The position numbers were made by a program, and so were the translations under genes. A stretch of DNA of 64,000 bases from Paenibacillus flagellatus (lineage in GTDB: Bacteria; Bacillota; Bacilli; Paenibacillales; NBRC-103111). Shown one piece after another: positions 52,629 to 60,312 of this stretch (position 1 is its first letter; each line of letters begins with the position of its first letter). Location: NCBI RefSeq assembly GCF_003217775.1, contig NZ_QJVJ01000010.1:268481-332480 (forward strand), written 5' to 3'. A model generated the notes under the pieces. It had not been told where the DNA came from. It searched no databases and saw only the letters and a list, made by a program, of their open reading frames with translations.

Positions 52629-54317
52629 ATGAACAAATACCAGATCGTATTCCGGGAACGATTGCGGGAAACGCGGGAGCGGTGGGCGAACGATCCCGAC
52701 GGCGCGCCGAACGCCGACGTCTATCGGCTCGTTCATTCGATCAAAGGAACGGCCGCGATGATCGGCTTGGACGACTGGTCGGAGACGGCCGCGCGGTTGT
52801 TGACGGAATTGGACGAGGAGGCGGAGAAGCGATGGACGGCGGTCGAGCTGGACGAGCTGCTCGCGCCGTTCCGGATCGGCGAGGGGGAGCCCGATGCCGC
52901 GCGGCATCTTGCGGCCGCGGAGACGGCGGTCGCCGTTTCCGCCGAAGCGGCGGATGCGGTCGCCGTCCGGCCCGAACGCTACGCCGGCGACGGCAAGCCG
53001 CACGAGCCGCTCGTGCTGCTCGTCGACGACGACGTCAGCCTGCTCGCCCTGCTCAAGGATAAGCTGCAGCAGGCCGGCATGCACGTATTGGCGACGCCTC
53101 ATGCGGCGCAGGCGATCCGGCTTCTGTACGAGTCGAAGCCGGACTGTCTCGTGCTGGACGTCCGGCTCGAGGAGACGGACGGGTTCGAGGTGCTGGCCGA
53201 CGTTCGACGCCAGCCGGCGTTCGCCCTCGTGCCGACCGTCATGATGAGCGCGAGCGACACGAAGGAGACGCGCATCCGCTGCTACGCGTCCGGCGCCGAC
53301 GATTTCGCGGCGAAGCCGGTCGATCCGGAGGAGCTGGTCGCGCGGATCGGCCGCCAGCTGCAGCGGAGCGCGCTCGTCCGGCGGCTCGTCCGGGTCGACG
53401 AGCTGACCGGAGCGTACAAGGACGACATGTGGCGGCCGGCGTTCCGGCGCGAAGCGGAGGCGAGCAAGCGCTATGGCGTGCCGTTCTCGCTCGTCTGCCT
53501 CGATATCGACCGATTCCGCGGCATCAACGAGACGTACGGCCATTTGGACGGCGACGCGCTGCTCGTTGCGTTTCACGACGCGATCTGCGCTTCCTTTCCC
53601 GGGAACGCGACGCTGGCGCGCGTCGGGACCGACCGTTTCTTCGCGGTCGTGCCGAACGCGGGGGCGGACGAAGCGCTTGCGGCCGCCGAACGGGCGCTCC
53701 GGTCGTTTGCGGAGACGGAGCGCAAGGCGAGATCCGGGGAGACGTACCGGGCGACGGGCTCCGCCGGCATCGTCGAAGCGGGCGCGGCGAGCGCGATCGG
53801 AGCGGACGTAGACGAATGCGCGGATGCGGCGGTCCGGATGCTGCTCGCGGCGAAAGGCGAGGGAGGCGGCCGGTGCGCGGTCGCCCGATCCGTCGCCGGG
53901 GAGCGCGTGCCGGCGAGGACGGAGCGCATCGCCGTCGTCGACGACGACCCGCTCCTGTGCGGCATGCTCGAGCTGCAGCTGCGAGGCGTATGCGGGGACG
54001 AAACCGATCCGGACATCCGCGTCTTCCCGGACGGCGAAGCGTTCCTGACCGATCCGTGGCATGACGATCCCGGCGGCTGCGTCGTCGTGCTCGACCGGAT
54101 GATGCCGCGGATGAACGGCACGGAGGTGCTGCGCAGGCTTCGCGCCAAGCCGAATCCGGGCCGGTATTACATCATGATGCTGACGGGCGACGACGACGAA
54201 CGGCATATCGCCGAAGCGATCGGGAGCGGCGCGGACGACTACATGACGAAGCCGTTCCGGCTCGAGGAGCTGAAGTCGCGCATCCGGCGGCGGCTGAGAC
54301 GGGCGGACGGACCATGA
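52629..54317 (+). CDS. Hpt-REC-degenerate GGDEF-REC signalling protein
   Basis: A 562-residue cytoplasmic phosphorelay protein with four domains in order. Hpt (1-90) has the phospho-His 36 in LVHSIKGTAAMIG. Receiver 1 (about 125-245) has Asp 177 in CLVLDVRLEETDG and Lys in AAKPVDP. A GGDEF-fold domain (about 262-425) keeps DELTGAYKDD and CLDIDRFRGINETYGHLDGDALL but has GTDRF where GGDEF or GGEEF is needed, so it is probably not a cyclase. Receiver 2 (about 435-560) has Asp 489 in VVVLDRMMPRMNG and Lys in MTKPFRLEE. The start is ATG 52629, 10 bases after aaagggtgat. It overlaps the HEAT-repeat gene by 4 bases and stands at the head of a probable three-gene operon with a glycosyltransferase. 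Confidence 0.9.
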   Translation: MNKYQIVFRERLRETRERWANDPDGAPNADVYRLVHSIKGTAAMIGLDDWSETAARLLTELDEEAEKRWTAVELDELLAPFRIGEGEPDAARHLAAAETAVAVSAEAADAVAVRPERYAGDGKPHEPLVLLVDDDVSLLALLKDKLQQAGMHVLATPHAAQAIRLLYESKPDCLVLDVRLEETDGFEVLADVRRQPAFALVPTVMMSASDTKETRIRCYASGADDFAAKPVDPEELVARIGRQLQRSALVRRLVRVDELTGAYKDDMWRPAFRREAEASKRYGVPFSLVCLDIDRFRGINETYGHLDGDALLVAFHDAICASFPGNATLARVGTDRFFAVVPNAGADEALAAAERALRSFAETERKARSGETYRATGSAGIVEAGAASAIGADVDECADAAVRMLLAAKGEGGGRCAVARSVAGERVPARTERIAVVDDDPLLCGMLELQLRGVCGDETDPDIRVFPDGEAFLTDPWHDDPGGCVVVLDRMMPRMNGTEVLRRLRAKPNPGRYYIMMLTGDDDERHIAEAIGSGADDYMTKPFRLEELKSRIRRRLRRADGP

Positions 54318-55387
54318 GCGGGCCCGATCTCGCCGTGCTCGGACGGGCAAGCGCGGCGCTGCTGCTCGCGGTGTTGGGGCTGTACGTCTACCTGTACGTC
54401 CGGAAGCGGCTCGACCTCCGGTACGAGAGCGTCATCGCCGCGAAGCTGGAGCGGCTGTCCGAGGCGGGCTCCGCCATGGAAACGTATTTGCGGACGGGGG
54501 AGGAGTCGAGAGCGATACGGCCGCGCCGCCGGATCGATTACGAGGCGCTGGAGCTTTATTTGTCGCACCGGGCCAAGTCCGTCCAGAACGCGGAGGAGCG
54601 CGAGCGGATCGCGGCTTTCGCCGACGCCCATTTCACGGACCGATTCCGCTCCCGACTGCGGGGGCGCGACTGGAGCGCTCGGATCAATACGCTTCATTAT
54701 ATGGAGCTGTTCCATACCGTTCATTTGCTGCCCGAAGCGAAGGAATTGATCGAAAAGCGGACGCCGGACGAAGAGGAGCGCGTCTGCGTCTACCGGCTGA
54801 TGGCGGCGTTTCAGGACGAGGCGATTCTCGACTTGCTGCGGCGCGAGGAGGAGCGGCTGCCCGACTTCGCGTACCGGCAGCTGCTTCATCCGCTCCGTCC
54901 GGCGCTGCTCGACCGGATTGCCGAGCGGTTCGACGAGTACCCCGCGCGCGTCCGCTACAATTTCGTCGATATCGCCAGAATCCGCAACATCCGGACGGCC
55001 CCGCTGCTTCGTCTGCTGGAAAGCCGGCTGGCGGGTGACGATACGGAGCTGAACGTCCGCGTGCTGAAGGCGCTGGCCAACTTCGGCTACTTGACGGCGG
55101 ACGGGGTGTCGGCGCTGCGGAACCGGGTCCGGACGCCCCCCGCCTCTCCGATCGAGCGGCTGATGCTGGCGCGGCTCATGGGAGCCGTCAGCGAGGATTC
55201 GCTGCTGCCGGTGCTGCAGCAATGGATCGGGGACGAGTCGTATTTGGTGCGGGCGGAATCGGCGCGCGCGCTGATTCGGTACCGTCACGGCAAGGAAAGA
55301 TTGCGCGCGGTCGCCTACGACCATCCCGACCGCTATGCGCGGGAAATGGCGATGCAGGTGCTGGAGGAGCAGACGAATGGAGCTTAA
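54314..55387 (+). CDS. Membrane-anchored HEAT-repeat protein
   Basis: A 357-residue protein with an N-terminal membrane helix (about 11-30, SAALLLAVLGLYVYLYVRKR). A helical-repeat body follows, ending with HEAT-like units such as VLPVLQQWIGDESYLVRAESARALIRY. Such repeats usually mediate protein contacts. It is sandwiched with overlaps between the phosphorelay protein (4 bases) and the glycosyltransferase (11 bases), which suggests a scaffold linking signal and polysaccharide synthesis (inference). No catalytic motif was seen. Confidence 0.82.
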   Translation: MSGPDLAVLGRASAALLLAVLGLYVYLYVRKRLDLRYESVIAAKLERLSEAGSAMETYLRTGEESRAIRPRRRIDYEALELYLSHRAKSVQNAEERERIAAFADAHFTDRFRSRLRGRDWSARINTLHYMELFHTVHLLPEAKELIEKRTPDEEERVCVYRLMAAFQDEAILDLLRREEERLPDFAYRQLLHPLRPALLDRIAERFDEYPARVRYNFVDIARIRNIRTAPLLRLLESRLAGDDTELNVRVLKALANFGYLTADGVSALRNRVRTPPASPIERLMLARLMGAVSEDSLLPVLQQWIGDESYLVRAESARALIRYRHGKERLRAVAYDHPDRYAREMAMQVLEEQTNGA

Positions 55388-56852
55388 TGCGACGGAATGG
55401 CTGGCTGCCGTTTACCGTTGGTTCAATGCCGGCATGCTCGCGTATATCGCGGCGGTCCTGCTGTTTTATACCGCGCTGTTCGCCGTATCGTTCCGCAAGC
55501 TGCGGCGCGAGCGGGGGCTGAAGCCGATTCGCTACGGGGACGTGCTGCAATCGGCGTTCGCGCCTCCCCTTACGATTATCGTCCCGGCTTACAACGAGGA
55601 GACCGGAATCGTCTCCAGCGTCCGGTCGCTGCTCGGCATCAATTACCGGGAATTCGAGCTCGTCGTCGTCAACGACGGCTCCCGCGATTCGACGCTCGAG
55701 ACGATGATCGCCGCCTTCGACATGCGGGAAGTCCGCCATAAAATCAACTGGACCCGGCTCGGCCGGCCGACCATGCCGATTCGGGCCGTCTACTATTCGC
55801 TCCGGCATCCGAACCTGTTCCTGATCGACAAGGAGAACGGCGGCAAGGCGGATGCGCTGAACGCGGGCATCCAGCTGTCCCGGTATCCGTACTTCGTCTC
55901 GCTCGACGGGGATACGGTGCTCGATCCGGATGCGTTTTTGAAGGTGATGAAGCCGATTGTCGAAGCGAAGCCCGGCGAGGACATCATCGCGAGCGGCGGC
56001 AGCGTCGGCATCGCCAACGGCAGCGACATCGCGAGCGGCTATTTGCGCGAAGACGGCGTCCGGCTGTCGCGCAACCCGTTCGTCGTCATGCAGGTAATCG
56101 AATATTTCCGCGCCTTCCTGATGGGACGCATCGGCATGAGCCGGTTGAACCTGCTGTTGATCGTCTCGGGAGCGTTCGGGGTGTTTCGCAAAGATTGGGT
56201 GATCGAGGCGGGTGGATACGAGACGAACACGGTCGGGGAGGACATGGAGCTGATCGTCCGTCTCCACCGGCTGGTGAAGGAGCGGAAGAGCAAAGCGCGC
56301 ATCGTCTACGTGCCCGACCCGGTATGCTGGACCGAAGCGCCAGAGACGGCGAACGTGCTGTACCGGCAGCGGACGCGCTGGCATCGGGGACTGTACGAGT
56401 GCTTGCGCGCCCATCGCGCCATGCTGTTCAACCCGCGGTACGGCGGTATCGGCTTCGTAGCGATGCCGTATTACGTCTTCGTGGAGCTTCTCGGCCCGTT
56501 GATCGAGCTGCTCGGGTACGTCCTGGTCGCCTGGGGGCTTTGGCTCGGCGACGTCAACGTTCGCTACGCCGCGCTGCTGGCCGCGTGCATGGCGCTGTAC
56601 GGCTCGCTATTGTCGATGGGCGCCGTCCTGCTGGAGGAGTGGGGCTTCCGCAAGTACAAGCGCCCGGCCGATTTGAACCGGCTGTTCGTCTTCGCGATGA
56701 CCGAATCGTTCTGGTACCGTCCGCTCATGACGGTATGGCGCTTTTGGGGACTCGTCCAGGCGCTCGGCCGCAAAAAGCACGGCTGGGGCGACATGACCCG
56801 GAGCGCCTCGGTGCTGAACCGCCCCGGCTCCGGCAACGATTTCCCGGGCTGA
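55377..56852 (+). CDS. Membrane family 2 glycosyltransferase (processive, BcsA/PgaC-like)
   Basis: A 491-residue integral membrane glycosyltransferase. It has an N-terminal helix and a GT-A domain with IIVPAYNEE, VVVNDGSRDS, KENGGKADALN, the metal-binding DxD in VSLDGDTVLDPDA, the GED of NTVGEDMELIVRLHR, and the QRTRW motif of processive enzymes. At least three C-terminal helices follow. It probably polymerises an exopolysaccharide across the membrane. There is no PilZ domain, so control by cyclic di-GMP would have to be indirect. The start is ATG 55377 behind ggagga. Confidence 0.92.
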   Translation: MELNATEWLAAVYRWFNAGMLAYIAAVLLFYTALFAVSFRKLRRERGLKPIRYGDVLQSAFAPPLTIIVPAYNEETGIVSSVRSLLGINYREFELVVVNDGSRDSTLETMIAAFDMREVRHKINWTRLGRPTMPIRAVYYSLRHPNLFLIDKENGGKADALNAGIQLSRYPYFVSLDGDTVLDPDAFLKVMKPIVEAKPGEDIIASGGSVGIANGSDIASGYLREDGVRLSRNPFVVMQVIEYFRAFLMGRIGMSRLNLLLIVSGAFGVFRKDWVIEAGGYETNTVGEDMELIVRLHRLVKERKSKARIVYVPDPVCWTEAPETANVLYRQRTRWHRGLYECLRAHRAMLFNPRYGGIGFVAMPYYVFVELLGPLIELLGYVLVAWGLWLGDVNVRYAALLAACMALYGSLLSMGAVLLEEWGFRKYKRPADLNRLFVFAMTESFWYRPLMTVWRFWGLVQALGRKKHGWGDMTRSASVLNRPGSGNDFPG

Positions 56853-56919
56853 CGCCCGCCCGTTCCTATGTTACACTGTTGCATAGTTCCAATACTTTCC
56901 TCGGAAAAGGATGATGAAC

Positions 56920-57879
56920 ATGCCGCAGTTGGATATGCCGCTGCACCAGCTTCAGCAATACGAGGGGCGCACGCCGCGCCCGCACGATTTCGACGATTAT
57001 TGGGAGAGGGCGCTGGAGGAAATGAGAGGGACCGATCCGAACGTCGAGCTCGTACCCGCTCCGTTCTCGGTGCCGTTCGCGGAATGCTACGATCTGTACT
57101 TCACCGGCGTGCGGGGAGCGCGCATCCACGCCAAGTACGTCAAGCCGAAAGGGCTGCAGCAGCCCGGACCGGCCGTGCTGCAATTCCACGGCTACGCCGG
57201 CAGCTCGGGCGATTGGCACGACAAGCTGGCTTACGCCGCGCTCGGCTTCACGTTCGTGTCGATGGACTGCCGCGGGCAAGGCGGCCGCTCGGAAGATACG
57301 GGCGGCGTCAAAGGGAATACGCTGAGGGGGCACTTCATCCGCGGGCTGGCGGATTCGCCGGATCAGCTGCTGTTCCGCCATATTTTTCTCGACACGGCGC
57401 AGCTCGCCTCGATCGTCATGAGCTTCCCCGACGTCGACGAGAACCGGGTCGGCGCGACGGGCTGGTCGCAGGGCGGAGCTTTGACGGTCGCCTGCGCGGC
57501 GCTCGAGCCCCGCATCAAGAAGGCGGCGCCGGTCTATCCGTTCTTGAGCGACTACAGGCGGGTATGGGAGATGGATTTGGCGAAGGACGCCTACGAGGAG
57601 CTGCGCACGTATTTCCGCCAGTTCGATCCGCAGCATCTGCACGAGGAGGAGACGTTCACCCGGCTCGGCTATATCGACATCCAAAACTTGGCGCCGCGCA
57701 TCCGGGCGGAGACGCTGTTCGGCGTCGGCTTGATGGACCCGATCTGTCCGCCGTCGACGCAGTTCGCCGCCATCAACAAGGTGCGGGCTCCGAAGCGGCT
57801 CGAAATTTATCCGGATTTCGGCCACGAAAATTTGCCGGGGCTGCACGACAAAATCATGCAATTTTTCATGGACTTATAA
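56920..57879 (+). CDS. Acetylxylan esterase / cephalosporin-C deacetylase family (CE7)
   Basis: Cytoplasmic deacetylase of acetylated oligosaccharides, 319 residues, hexameric in known relatives. It shows the start MPQLDMPLHQLQQYEG, the CE7 motif RGQGGRSEDT, the nucleophile elbow TGWSQGGALT, the catalytic Asp in GLMDPICPPSTQFAAIN and His in FGHENLP. The start is ATG 56920, 9 bases after aaaagg; ATG 56911 touches the site. It stands alone with a terminator. Confidence 0.94.
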   Translation: MPQLDMPLHQLQQYEGRTPRPHDFDDYWERALEEMRGTDPNVELVPAPFSVPFAECYDLYFTGVRGARIHAKYVKPKGLQQPGPAVLQFHGYAGSSGDWHDKLAYAALGFTFVSMDCRGQGGRSEDTGGVKGNTLRGHFIRGLADSPDQLLFRHIFLDTAQLASIVMSFPDVDENRVGATGWSQGGALTVACAALEPRIKKAAPVYPFLSDYRRVWEMDLAKDAYEELRTYFRQFDPQHLHEEETFTRLGYIDIQNLAPRIRAETLFGVGLMDPICPPSTQFAAINKVRAPKRLEIYPDFGHENLPGLHDKIMQFFMDL

Positions 57880-57882
57880 GCC

Positions 57883-57927
57883 GAAAAATCCCGTCCGCCG
57901 TAAGGATCACGGCGGACGGGATTTTTC
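57883..57927. terminator. Bidirectional terminator between the CE7 and cupin genes
   Basis: gaaaaatcccgtccgccg pairs perfectly with cggcggacgggatttttc around taaggatca. A T or A run on each side serves both converging genes. Confidence 0.93.
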
Positions 57928-57947
57928 GCGTTAAAGGTGCGGCTCGC

Positions 57948-58298
57948 TTAGGCGCGCTCGACGGCGAGCCGGTCGCCCGCCGTCGGCGGCTGCGAGATGA
58001 CGAGGAACTCGGCCGGCTCGTCCGATTCGTTATGGATTTGATGCGGCACGCCGGGAGCGATCTCGATCCCCTGCCCGGGCGTCACCGTATGCCGTCTTCC
58101 GTCCGCCTCCATCACGACCGAACCGGACAGGACGAAGAAAAATTGGCGGGCTTTCGCATGAACGTGCCGCGATTCGCGGGTTCCCGGCGGCATCCGCTCG
58201 TGAATGACGCTCAGTCCCTCCGCCCGGACGAGATGCCACCCGTCGCACGAATCGCCCCATACGTAATGCTCCGCATTCCGTTTATCCACTACATGCAT
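57948..58298 (-). CDS. Small cupin-domain protein
   Basis: A single-domain beta-barrel protein of 116 residues. Cupin motif 1 is seen as PPGTRESRHVHAKARQFFFVLSG (HxH ligands; the usual Glu is Gln) and motif 2 as PGQGIEIAPGVPHQIHN. It could be a metal-dependent isomerase, dioxygenase or a simple ligand binder; the substrate is unknown. A ggaggga site precedes the ATG. It probably shares a transcript with the Nudix gene 30 bases upstream on the minus strand. Confidence 0.9.
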   Translation of the reverse strand: MHVVDKRNAEHYVWGDSCDGWHLVRAEGLSVIHERMPPGTRESRHVHAKARQFFFVLSGSVVMEADGRRHTVTPGQGIEIAPGVPHQIHNESDEPAEFLVISQPPTAGDRLAVERA

Positions 58299-58328
58299 GG
58301 CGATCCCTCCGTATGTACGATGTAACGC

Positions 58329-58829
58329 TCAAGTAAGCGGATCGGTCAGCGGTACCCAATCGACGCCCGCTTCCCCCGTCTGCGGATTCGCGCGGGCGAT
58401 GCCGACCCAGGCGAAATCGGTATCGCCGACGCGGAAATAATGCTCGAGCGTGGCGCGAAAAATATAAGGAATGTCGCGGTCCAGCACGTCCGCGCGCGGA
58501 ATCCAATGAAGCTCGCCTTCGTCCGTGTCGATTACGTCCTTGCGCTTCGCCCTGCCGCTGTAGATGAACTGCTGGCGCAGCTCGCCCTTGTTGTTGCGTA
58601 AGAGGACGTATCGCAGCGTCAGCGCTTCGATATCGTGCTCGAGGAGACCGGTCTCCTCGGCGATTTCGCGCAGGCAGGCGTCGCGGGGCCGGCCCAGCTC
58701 GTCCGGCTCGAGATGGCCGCCGACGGCGGCCCACATGCCCGGGTTCAGCGTACGCTTCGCGGAGCGCTTCATCATCAGCAGCTCGTCGCCGTGAAACAGC
58801 ATGGCGGCGGCCATCACTCGGCATTGCAT
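58329..58829 (-). CDS. Nudix hydrolase
   Basis: Cleaves nucleoside diphosphates linked to another group, 166 residues. The Nudix box reads GGHLEPDELGRPRDACLREI followed by AEETGL, with two extra residues compared with the standard GX5EX7REUXEEXGU spacing, a variation I regard as subfamily-typical. The motif KRSAKRTLNPGMWAAVGGH suggests a housecleaning enzyme. A gggtga site precedes the ATG. Substrate not deducible. Confidence 0.9.
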   Translation of the reverse strand: MQCRVMAAAMLFHGDELLMMKRSAKRTLNPGMWAAVGGHLEPDELGRPRDACLREIAEETGLLEHDIEALTLRYVLLRNNKGELRQQFIYSGRAKRKDVIDTDEGELHWIPRADVLDRDIPYIFRATLEHYFRVGDTDFAWVGIARANPQTGEAGVDWVPLTDPLT

Positions 58830-58913
58830 GCTCGTTCACCCGTCTTCCGTATGTCGTGTTCTTCATCTTAGCACGGCGGGAGGACGGCTGCAACCGAACG
58901 GCCGGAAGGCGCG

Positions 58914-58943
58914 AAAAAGACGGCCCGGACGAATCCCGGGCCG
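58914..58943 (-). terminator. Terminator of the SHSGG-repeat gene
   Basis: On the minus strand cggcccggg pairs with ccgggccg around attcgt and is followed by tcttttt. It lies about 30 bases after the repeat-protein stop. Confidence 0.8.
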
Positions 58944-58971
58944 CCTGAATCGAAACTTGGCCGACGGCGCC

Positions 58972-59580
58972 TTACCGGTAGCCGATGCTGCCGCCGCGGC
59001 TGCGGCTCGACTGCCCCCCGGAGTGGCTGCCGCCGGAGTGGCCGCCGCCGGAGTGGCTGCCGCCGGAATGGCTGCCGCCGGAGTGGCCGCCGCCGGAGTG
59101 GCTGCCGCCGGAATGGCTGCCGCCGGAATGGCTGCCGCCGGAGTGGCTGCCGCCGGAGTGGCCGCCGCCGGAGTGGCCGCCGCCGGAGTGGCTGCCGCTG
59201 GAGTGCTTGCCGCCGGAATGGCCGCCGCTGGAGTGCTTGCCGCCGGAATGGCTGCCGCCGGAGTGGCTGCCGCCGGAGCGCTTGCAATGCTTTTCTTTCC
59301 GTTTGCCCTTGCCTTTGCCCGTACCGGCTTTTTTGCAAAGAAAGCGGTGGGCGTCTAGGATGGCGCTGAGCGGAATGCGTACCGTGACGAAGCGGCAGCC
59401 CGTCCCGCTGTACACGCGCACGAACAAGTACTTGTCGCCGACGCGGCGCACGCAGCCGACCACATGACCCGCGGCCGTACGGATCACCGCAATGCGGCCG
59501 ACCAAGCGGCGCAGCTTGTCGTGAAGCCCGCCCTTCGACGATACGGCAGCGGCGGGACCCGTGTTCGAAACAATCGCCAT
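58972..59580 (-). CDS. Ser-His-Ser-Gly-Gly repeat protein, possible spore-surface protein
   Basis: A 202-residue protein of unrecognised family. The N-terminal 85 residues form a small beta-rich domain (LVGRIAVIRTAAGHVVGCVRRVGDKYLFVRVYS, then IPLSAILDAHRF), reminiscent of Sm-like domains in some Bacillus spore coat proteins. A Lys-rich linker (GKGKGKRKEKHCKR) leads to about 17 pentapeptide repeats of the form SHSGG, GHSGG or KHSSG, and then SSRSRGGSIGYR. The His-rich tail could bind metal or cross-link. The start is ATG 59580-59578 behind aaaggaggt; the frame is open to 59760 but has no other site. A possible sigma-K promoter precedes it. The coat role is inference. Confidence 0.8.
   Translation of the reverse strand: MAIVSNTGPAAAVSSKGGLHDKLRRLVGRIAVIRTAAGHVVGCVRRVGDKYLFVRVYSGTGCRFVTVRIPLSAILDAHRFLCKKAGTGKGKGKRKEKHCKRSGGSHSGGSHSGGKHSSGGHSGGKHSSGSHSGGGHSGGGHSGGSHSGGSHSGGSHSGGSHSGGGHSGGSHSGGSHSGGGHSGGSHSGGQSSRSRGGSIGYR
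59018..59280. repeat. 15-bp minisatellite encoding SHSGG pentapeptides
   Basis: About 17 tandem copies of a 15-base unit (plus strand gccgccggagtggct with substitutions agtggct, aatggct and agtgctt). They lie wholly in frame inside the minus-strand gene at 58972-59580. Differences between units are mostly single bases that switch Ser/Gly/Lys or are silent. Confidence 0.93.
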
Positions 59581-59609
59581 GCTGGGACCTCCTTTCGATC
59601 GTACAATCC

Positions 59610-59635
59610 AGTATATGAAGGGCATGGCCGCGCGT
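59610..59635 (-). promoter_or_regulatory. Possible sigma-K promoter of the SHSGG-repeat gene
   Basis: On the minus strand the -10-like catatact (59617-59610) lies 30 bases before the ATG. An AC dinucleotide stands 16 bases upstream of it, compatible with the loose sigma-K pattern AC-N16/17-CATA. Weak evidence alone. Confidence 0.3.
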
Positions 59636-59668
59636 ACGGGCTGTCGGGAAAGTTTTTTGCCGAGCCTA

Positions 59669-59697
59669 TTGCCGCGATCCGGCGTTTTCGGTATAAT
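59669..59697 (+). promoter_or_regulatory. Sigma-A promoter of the ACT-hom-thrC-thrB operon
   Basis: TTGCCG (59669-59674), 17 bases and TATAAT (59692-59697), 48 bases before the ACT-protein start. No T-box or other leader fits in this short space. Confidence 0.7.
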
Positions 59698-59744
59698 GTC
59701 CACTATATACAAACACCAGTCTTTATAGAGAGGACGATTCGCCC

Positions 59745-60227
59745 GTGGAACACGACGCAACCGCGAACGGCTCCGGCGAGGACGGCACCGAACGGTATTA
59801 TTTGGTCCGCGAAGACATTTTGCCGGAAGCGGTCGTCAAGACGATCCAGGCGAAAGAGCTGCTGGCCAAAGGAATCGCGAAAACCGTTCACGAGGCGGCG
59901 GAGCAGGTCGGCATCAGCCGAAGCGCATTTTACAAATACAAAGACGGCATTCATCCGTTAACGAAGCTGGAGCGGGAGCGGATCGTCACGCTGTCGATGG
60001 ATTTGGAGCACCGTTCGGGCATTTTGTCCAAAGTGCTGGCGGTCATCGCGGGACTTGACGGCAACGTGCTGACGATTCACCAGACGATTCCGCTGCAAGG
60101 CATGGCGAACGTCGTGCTGTCCGTCGACACGTCGCAGATGACCGGCGCGAACGCCGGCCGCCTGCTCGACGTCATCCGCCGACAGGACGGCGTCCGCAAG
60201 GCGGCCATTATCGGTCAAGGCTCGTAA
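59745..60227 (+). CDS. ACT-domain protein, UPF0735 / PheB family
   Basis: A 160-residue protein with an N-terminal helical part that resembles a DNA-binding helix-turn-helix (VHEAAEQVGISRSAFYKYKDGI) and a C-terminal ACT domain (DLEHRSGILSKVLAVIAGLDGNVLTIHQTIP). The family lies next to hom or pheA in Firmicutes and is thought to sense an amino acid. Position at the head of the threonine operon supports a regulatory role in homoserine/threonine synthesis (inference). It has a GTG start behind agagagga. The B. subtilis gene in this place after obg is pheB. Confidence 0.9.
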   Translation: MEHDATANGSGEDGTERYYLVREDILPEAVVKTIQAKELLAKGIAKTVHEAAEQVGISRSAFYKYKDGIHPLTKLERERIVTLSMDLEHRSGILSKVLAVIAGLDGNVLTIHQTIPLQGMANVVLSVDTSQMTGANAGRLLDVIRRQDGVRKAAIIGQGS

Positions 60228-60312
60228 TTCGGCCGGCCGGACGAACAGAACGGGAATCATTCGCCATGCGGGAAGGCTGGCGTTTCCGACAGATCGGGAG
60301 GAGAGGAATACG

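Noticed and set aside
59018..59280. Possible CRISPR array
   Set aside because: The 15-base units are directly contiguous without spacers and are in frame inside a gene. No cas genes are present.
60228..60312. T-box leader before hom
   Set aside because: The gap is too short, and no T-box motif or specifier stem was seen.
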